Of a stretch of 36,279 nucleotides of DNA, positions 32,581 to 36,279 are shown one piece after another (within the stretch, counting starts at the first letter, position 1; each line of letters starts with the position of its first letter). The notes beneath the pieces are model-generated. The model was not told the origin of the DNA. It worked only from the letters and a program-made list of their open reading frames with translations, and made no database searches. The position numbers were made by a program, and so were the translations under genes. The stretch comes from Thermaurantimonas aggregans (GTDB lineage: Bacteria; Bacteroidota; Bacteroidia; Flavobacteriales; Schleiferiaceae), in assembly GCF_003851885.1 (NCBI RefSeq), contig NZ_BHZE01000026.1, positions 1 through 36,279 of the forward strand, given 5' to 3'.

Positions 32581-33821
32581 TGATTTTTTCACTGGTGTAT
32601 GGTGTAGGCATCAGGATATACTACGCGGCTATATGTCTTGCTTCTTTTTGGAATTCAAAAGCAAAAGACTGGATAAAAGGTCGTCAAGATTGGGAGAATA
32701 ATCTCAGAACAAATCTTCCTAAAGGTCAAATTTTCTGGATCCACGCTTCATCGCTGGGCGAGTATGAAATGGCTCGGCCTATTATAAGGGCTATAAAACA
32801 AGAAAAACCAGATACTCAAATAGTATTGAGTTTTTTCTCACCTTCAGGTTATAATCATTTTAAAGACGAAGGTCTTGTCTCTGTAAAGTTTTATTTGCCG
32901 CTCGACACTCCTTACAATGCCAAAATCGTATTGGATATTTTAAAGCCAAAAGCTGTTCTTTTTATTAAATATGAATTTTGGCCGAATCTTCTACAATTAA
33001 TTATCAAACAGGAAATTCCGTTATTTTTCGCGGGAGTAGTATTTCGCTCAGATCAATGGTTTTGGAAAGTTCCGGCTAACCCTGTTCTCAAAATTTTAAA
33101 AAGCTGTACCGCTGTGATGGTTCAAAATCAGCAGTCGCTCGAACTGGCACATCGCTACGGACTTTCCTCTCATTTGTTTTTAACCGGTGATACCCGATTC
33201 GATCGCGCCAGAGAGATAAGTCTATCGGAGTATTCAAATTCGATGGTCGAAAATTTTAGGAAGAATCATTACACTGTAATTGTCGGAAGCAGTTGGATAG
33301 GCGACGAAGAAAGGTATATCCCTTTAATACACAAGTACTTACATTGGCGCTGGATAATTGCTCCACACGATGTTTCGGAATCGAATGTGCAGCGATTGGC
33401 TAAAGCTCTTTCTTTACCCACAGTATTTTTTGCTAAAGCCCAGCATTCGGAGATATTTGAAAAAAGAGTTTTACTCATCGACACCATTGGTCATTTGTCG
33501 CGATTGTACCGCTATGCCGATATAGCTTTGGTGGGTGGGGCCTTTGGCTCCGGGCTTCACAACATTGTCGAGGCCTTAGCTTACGGAATTCCTGTGCTCT
33601 TTGGTCCCAAACACCATAAGTTTTGGGAGGCAGAAGAAGCCATTTCTCACCAACTTGCGCATTCCTACAGTACTTCAACTGATTTAGAGAAATGGCTAAT
33701 TCATTATGAGAACGCTGAAAACCGTCAACTCACAAAAGGGGAAATTGAACATTGGTTCACAAAATACACAGATGCCACATCTAGAGTAATAAATATCCTA
33801 AAGGCAAAAGAGGGTCTTTAG
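32580..33821 (+). CDS. waaA: 3-deoxy-D-manno-octulosonic acid transferase WaaA (KdtA)
   Basis: Inner-membrane-anchored glycosyltransferase of 413 residues adding Kdo to lipid A precursor. It has an N-terminal hydrophobic anchor (about 3-24), the base motif ASSLGEYEMARPI (Glu61), the middle GDTRFDRA, and the C-terminal GGAFGSGLHNIVEALAYGIPVLFGP nucleotide-sugar site. Length fits the family. The start overlaps the desaturase stop by one base (TAATG), so the lipid-modifying genes are coupled. It ends one base before the convergent selD stop, with no terminator room. Being next to a desaturase suggests joint control of envelope lipid properties. Confidence 0.93.
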   Translation: MIFSLVYGVGIRIYYAAICLASFWNSKAKDWIKGRQDWENNLRTNLPKGQIFWIHASSLGEYEMARPIIRAIKQEKPDTQIVLSFFSPSGYNHFKDEGLVSVKFYLPLDTPYNAKIVLDILKPKAVLFIKYEFWPNLLQLIIKQEIPLFFAGVVFRSDQWFWKVPANPVLKILKSCTAVMVQNQQSLELAHRYGLSSHLFLTGDTRFDRAREISLSEYSNSMVENFRKNHYTVIVGSSWIGDEERYIPLIHKYLHWRWIIAPHDVSESNVQRLAKALSLPTVFFAKAQHSEIFEKRVLLIDTIGHLSRLYRYADIALVGGAFGSGLHNIVEALAYGIPVLFGPKHHKFWEAEEAISHQLAHSYSTSTDLEKWLIHYENAENRQLTKGEIEHWFTKYTDATSRVINILKAKEGL

Positions 33822-33822
33822 G

Positions 33823-34866
33823 TCAACGTTTCACGTAGATAATTTTTTCATCTTTCGGCAGTATTCTACCTATTGGTTCCAAAAGAAATTGCGTAGTGCC
33901 GTGTTTTTGAAAAGTGTTTAATAATGTATCGACAGCATGTTCAGCCACAGCAAAGAGAAGTCCGCCATTTGTCTGAGGGTCGTTGAGCCAGGCAAATGTT
34001 TCAGGCAGAGGACAGTCGATGAACTGAGCATAGCTGTTCCAATTTCTAAAGGTGTTATCAGGCAAGATGAATTCTTGAATGTACTGCACAGCTTCTGCGA
34101 TTTTGGGTACTTTATCAAAATACACTTCTGCACTCACCTCAGAGGCTTTACACATTTCGATCAAATGTCCATAAAGTCCAAAGCCGGTTACATCAGTTAC
34201 CGCATGTACGCCATTGATTGCCACCAATTCGGCTCCAATGGTATTTAGTTCCGTTGCCACGCGCAAGAGCGCCTCATATCCATTTTCGTTAAGTTTTCCC
34301 CTTTTTAGGGCTGTACTGAGTATGCCCGTGCCAAGAGGTTTTGTGAGGAACAAAACATCGCCAACGACAGCCCCTGTATTTTTTAAAATTTTCTGCGGAT
34401 GAACAGTACCTGTGACGGAAAGACCAAAAGCTATTTCTTTGATATTGATAGAATGTCCACCAGCTAAGGGGATGCTCGCCTTATCACATACCGATTTTGC
34501 GCCTTCTAAAACTTTTGACGCTTGTTCTGCTGGCAATTCTTCCACAGGCCAGCAAAGCAAGGCATTGGCCATCAATGGTTTACCTCCCATCGCATACACA
34601 TCGCTTAAGGCATTAGCAGCAGCAATTTGTCCGAAAACATAGGGATCATCGACTATAGGTGTAAAAAAATCAACGGTTTGAACGAGAGCCCATTCATCGT
34701 TAATCTTTAAAACAGATGCGTCGTCTGATGCTTCATTACCTACCAAAAGATTCGGAAAAGATTGTACATCCGAACGCACATCTTTTAAAATCTCTTCAAG
34801 CTTTGCCGGATGAATTTTACAACCACAGCCCGATCCGCTGCTGAAATGAGTTAATCGTTTTTCCAT
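33823..34866 (-). CDS. selD: Selenide, water dikinase SelD (selenophosphate synthase)
   Basis: Makes selenophosphate from selenide and ATP. Sequence of 347 residues with the active-site GSGCGCK (Cys14, Lys17; Cys in place of Sec), DDASVLKI, TVDFFTPIVDDPYVFGQIAAANALSD-type core, AGGHSI and VTDVTGFGLYGHL. Ends are complete. The gene begins within the last codons of mnmH (16-nt overlap), so its product probably supplies selenium to tRNA 2-selenouridine synthase. No selA, selB or selC is in the window, so a use for selenocysteine is not supported locally. The Cys form does not itself need selenocysteine machinery. Confidence 0.95.
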   Translation of the reverse strand: MEKRLTHFSSGSGCGCKIHPAKLEEILKDVRSDVQSFPNLLVGNEASDDASVLKINDEWALVQTVDFFTPIVDDPYVFGQIAAANALSDVYAMGGKPLMANALLCWPVEELPAEQASKVLEGAKSVCDKASIPLAGGHSINIKEIAFGLSVTGTVHPQKILKNTGAVVGDVLFLTKPLGTGILSTALKRGKLNENGYEALLRVATELNTIGAELVAINGVHAVTDVTGFGLYGHLIEMCKASEVSAEVYFDKVPKIAEAVQYIQEFILPDNTFRNWNSYAQFIDCPLPETFAWLNDPQTNGGLLFAVAEHAVDTLLNTFQKHGTTQFLLEPIGRILPKDEKIIYVKR

Positions 34867-35891
34867 AGTTTCGTGCTCAATTGAAGTAGGTTAGAGATGC
34901 TTTCTTCAACATTGTTCCAGTCAAAAGGAACAAACAGTACAGGAGAGTTTCGCTGTTCGAGGTCATATTGATAGGTTTTGTCGTAGTAAGGTAGAACTTC
35001 GTCCAGCCATTTGTTTAAGTCCTTTTCATATAAGGAGTTGAGTGCTGAATTCATGCGTTCATTTCCAAGGCGTTTTTGTAGTTTACGAGTTGCTTCAGCT
35101 AAAGCCTCAGGGTCATATTTTCCGTATTCTTCTAAAATTCGCTGTTTTCGGATTGAATCAGGGACTTCTAGTACCACAGTTGGCGCTTTTAAAAGCCGAT
35201 TAAAAAGCGCATCTGGAATTTTAAGTCTTCCGATCTTTCTGCTCTCATTTTCTACCCAAATGGGTCTAAAGTTTTGATAACGAAATAGTTGGATTGCTAT
35301 AAGATTTTCAAAGTGCTCATTTGTCGGTTGAGGCGGCATATCGATATGGCCGAAAGCACTTCCACGATGAGAGGCTAAATGCTCTAAATCAAGAACATGC
35401 TCTCCTCTTGTTTTTAAAATGTGCAAAATTTCGGTTTTGCCTGCTCCAGTCATTCCGCCCAGAACGATAAAAGGTTGTGGAACTTCGAAGTATTTCAATG
35501 CCCAATTACGAAAGGCTTTGTAGCCGCCTTTAAGTAAATATACTTCATAATCAGCCAGATGCATCATCCAGGCAAGAATGTTTGATCGCATCCCTCCACG
35601 CCAGCAATAGATGAGCAACTTTTTCCCTTCACCAGCTTTTTGTTGTATTGCCTTGAATTTTTCAAAAAAGAGCGGACCTACCAATTTAAAACCAAGTTCT
35701 ACTGCAGCTTCACGGCCCTCCTGTTTGTATGTCCTTCCAACGGCTGCTCTATGTACGTCGTTAAGAAGAGGTATGTTGTGGCTTCCCGGTATATGTCCGG
35801 CAGCATATTCTGCTTCACTCCTTGCATCGATTGTTGGGAATCCCTTTGCATTTAATTCAAGAAAGTCATTGATTTCTACTTCGCGTATCAT
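34851..35891 (-). CDS. mnmH: tRNA 2-selenouridine synthase MnmH (SelU)
   Basis: Replaces sulfur with selenium in 2-thiouridine of tRNA wobble bases, through a geranylated intermediate. Domain order: rhodanese (about 1-130) with active-site YCWRGGMRS (Cys96), then a P-loop domain with GGMTGAGKT (145-153) and a following ENESRKIG motif. Length 346 residues, normal. The gene precedes selD with a 16-nt overlap, the classic pairing. No promoter was confidently placed upstream (35892 onwards). Confidence 0.95.
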   Translation of the reverse strand: MIREVEINDFLELNAKGFPTIDARSEAEYAAGHIPGSHNIPLLNDVHRAAVGRTYKQEGREAAVELGFKLVGPLFFEKFKAIQQKAGEGKKLLIYCWRGGMRSNILAWMMHLADYEVYLLKGGYKAFRNWALKYFEVPQPFIVLGGMTGAGKTEILHILKTRGEHVLDLEHLASHRGSAFGHIDMPPQPTNEHFENLIAIQLFRYQNFRPIWVENESRKIGRLKIPDALFNRLLKAPTVVLEVPDSIRKQRILEEYGKYDPEALAEATRKLQKRLGNERMNSALNSLYEKDLNKWLDEVLPYYDKTYQYDLEQRNSPVLFVPFDWNNVEESISNLLQLSTKLWKND

Positions 35892-36140
35892 CTTTTAAAC
35901 ATTTGGATCCCAAAACGCTTTGCTGTTTTTTAATATGCAAATATGTACTGTGTTGGAAGTAAATTGTAAGAGTACCATATTAGGAATAGAGATGAACCTG
36001 CTTATTAGTCTCATTAATGCTGAATTATTGGGAAATTTTTGTTGGGCCGCGCATAGATAACAATAGGTGATATCATATGCATTTATAAGATGCTGATATT
36101 CAATCAACAAAAACTTTCTCAAAAAATTTCTCAGGGATGC
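35892..36140. other. Intergenic stretch with no supported gene
   Basis: About 250 bp between mnmH and the right-edge promoter. It is AT-rich and contains CAAAAACTTTCTCAAAA-like sequence just before the promoter that could act as an UP element. A long frame on the minus strand here lacks a recognisable product. Confidence 0.5.
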
Positions 36141-36213
36141 TTGTACAGAAGGGATAGGAGTATTTACCTTTGCAGCCCGTTTTTTCAGGACGGGGTAGAT
36201 CTTTGAGAGATTG
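36141..36213 (+). promoter_or_regulatory. Strong promoter and leader at the right edge, possibly rRNA-type
   Basis: TTG (36141-36143), 21 nt, then TACCTTTG (36165-36172) is a full consensus promoter, with transcription expected near 36178. It is preceded by an A/T-rich UP-like tract. The leader contains CCCGT...ACGGG (a hairpin at about 36175-36195) and TCTTTGAGAGATTG (36200-36213), which resembles the boxA-like TTCTTTGACATATTG found ahead of Bacteroidota rRNA genes. The transcribed gene lies beyond the window. A ribosomal-protein operon is the alternative. Confidence 0.5.
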
Positions 36214-36279
36214 GGTTGAGGGGGCAAATTCCTAACGAAGTGCAAAAACGCAAAGTGGGTGTTGCATGGAACAAAGTTA

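Noticed and set aside
35895-36245. 116-residue minus-strand frame
   Set aside because: It runs antisense through the right-edge promoter and leader, resembles no family and has no promoter of its own.

Overview
The window reads as a chromosome segment of a Bacteroidota bacterium, probably a Flavobacteriales relative. The grounds are promoters of the form TTG-N19..21-TAnnTTTG instead of -35/-10 boxes, weak or absent Shine-Dalgarno sequences, a type IX secretion component (PorQ), flavobacterial-type carotenoid genes, and moderate GC with AT-rich spacers. I see no tRNA or rRNA gene, CRISPR array, transposase or phage gene.

Left edge (1-3828): a truncated sensor histidine kinase (minus), then an M20 dipeptidase and porQ (plus). 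Minus-strand block 3818-14978 is a sulfur-metabolism island in three probable transcription units. The first is an MBL-fold/rhodanese fusion with its own terminator. The second is another MBL/rhodanese fusion, a TauE/SafE exporter and two single-domain rhodaneses, closed by a hairpin terminator. The third is a tandem UspA protein, two YeeE/YedE half-transporters, a TsdA-like diheme cytochrome, a secreted DsrE-like protein and an OprD-like porin, ending in a SulP anion transporter that is now a pseudogene with many lesions. Together they suggest uptake and oxidation of thiosulfate or sulfane sulfur, and persulfide handling, in a heterotroph.

Plus-strand block 15239-22174 looks like a light-responsive regulon. 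It holds a CarH/LitR-type MerR regulator, an ECF sigma factor, crtI, crtB, idi, then a pteridine module (PTPS-like enzyme, folE, an SDR lacking the catalytic Tyr, a flavin-reductase-like protein) in one tightly packed run. TTGTTTAA/TTAAACAA half-sites recur at both regulator promoters and are candidate operators.

Minus-strand block 22175-25433 is a probable copper/redox module: a small Cys-containing membrane protein, an MbnP-family lipoprotein, a diheme peroxidase/MbnH-like lipoprotein and a beta-barrel with a Cys-rich N-terminus. A GC-rich, highly structured intergenic element follows (about 25622-25758).

Plus-strand run 25864-33821 couples M61 and M13 peptidases, a short divergent DXS, a fatty-acid desaturase and waaA through ATGA/TAATG junctions. 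Minus-strand selD and mnmH (33823-35891) form a selenouridine pair. The right edge (36141-36279) carries a strong promoter and a leader reminiscent of an rRNA operon leader, reading out of the window.
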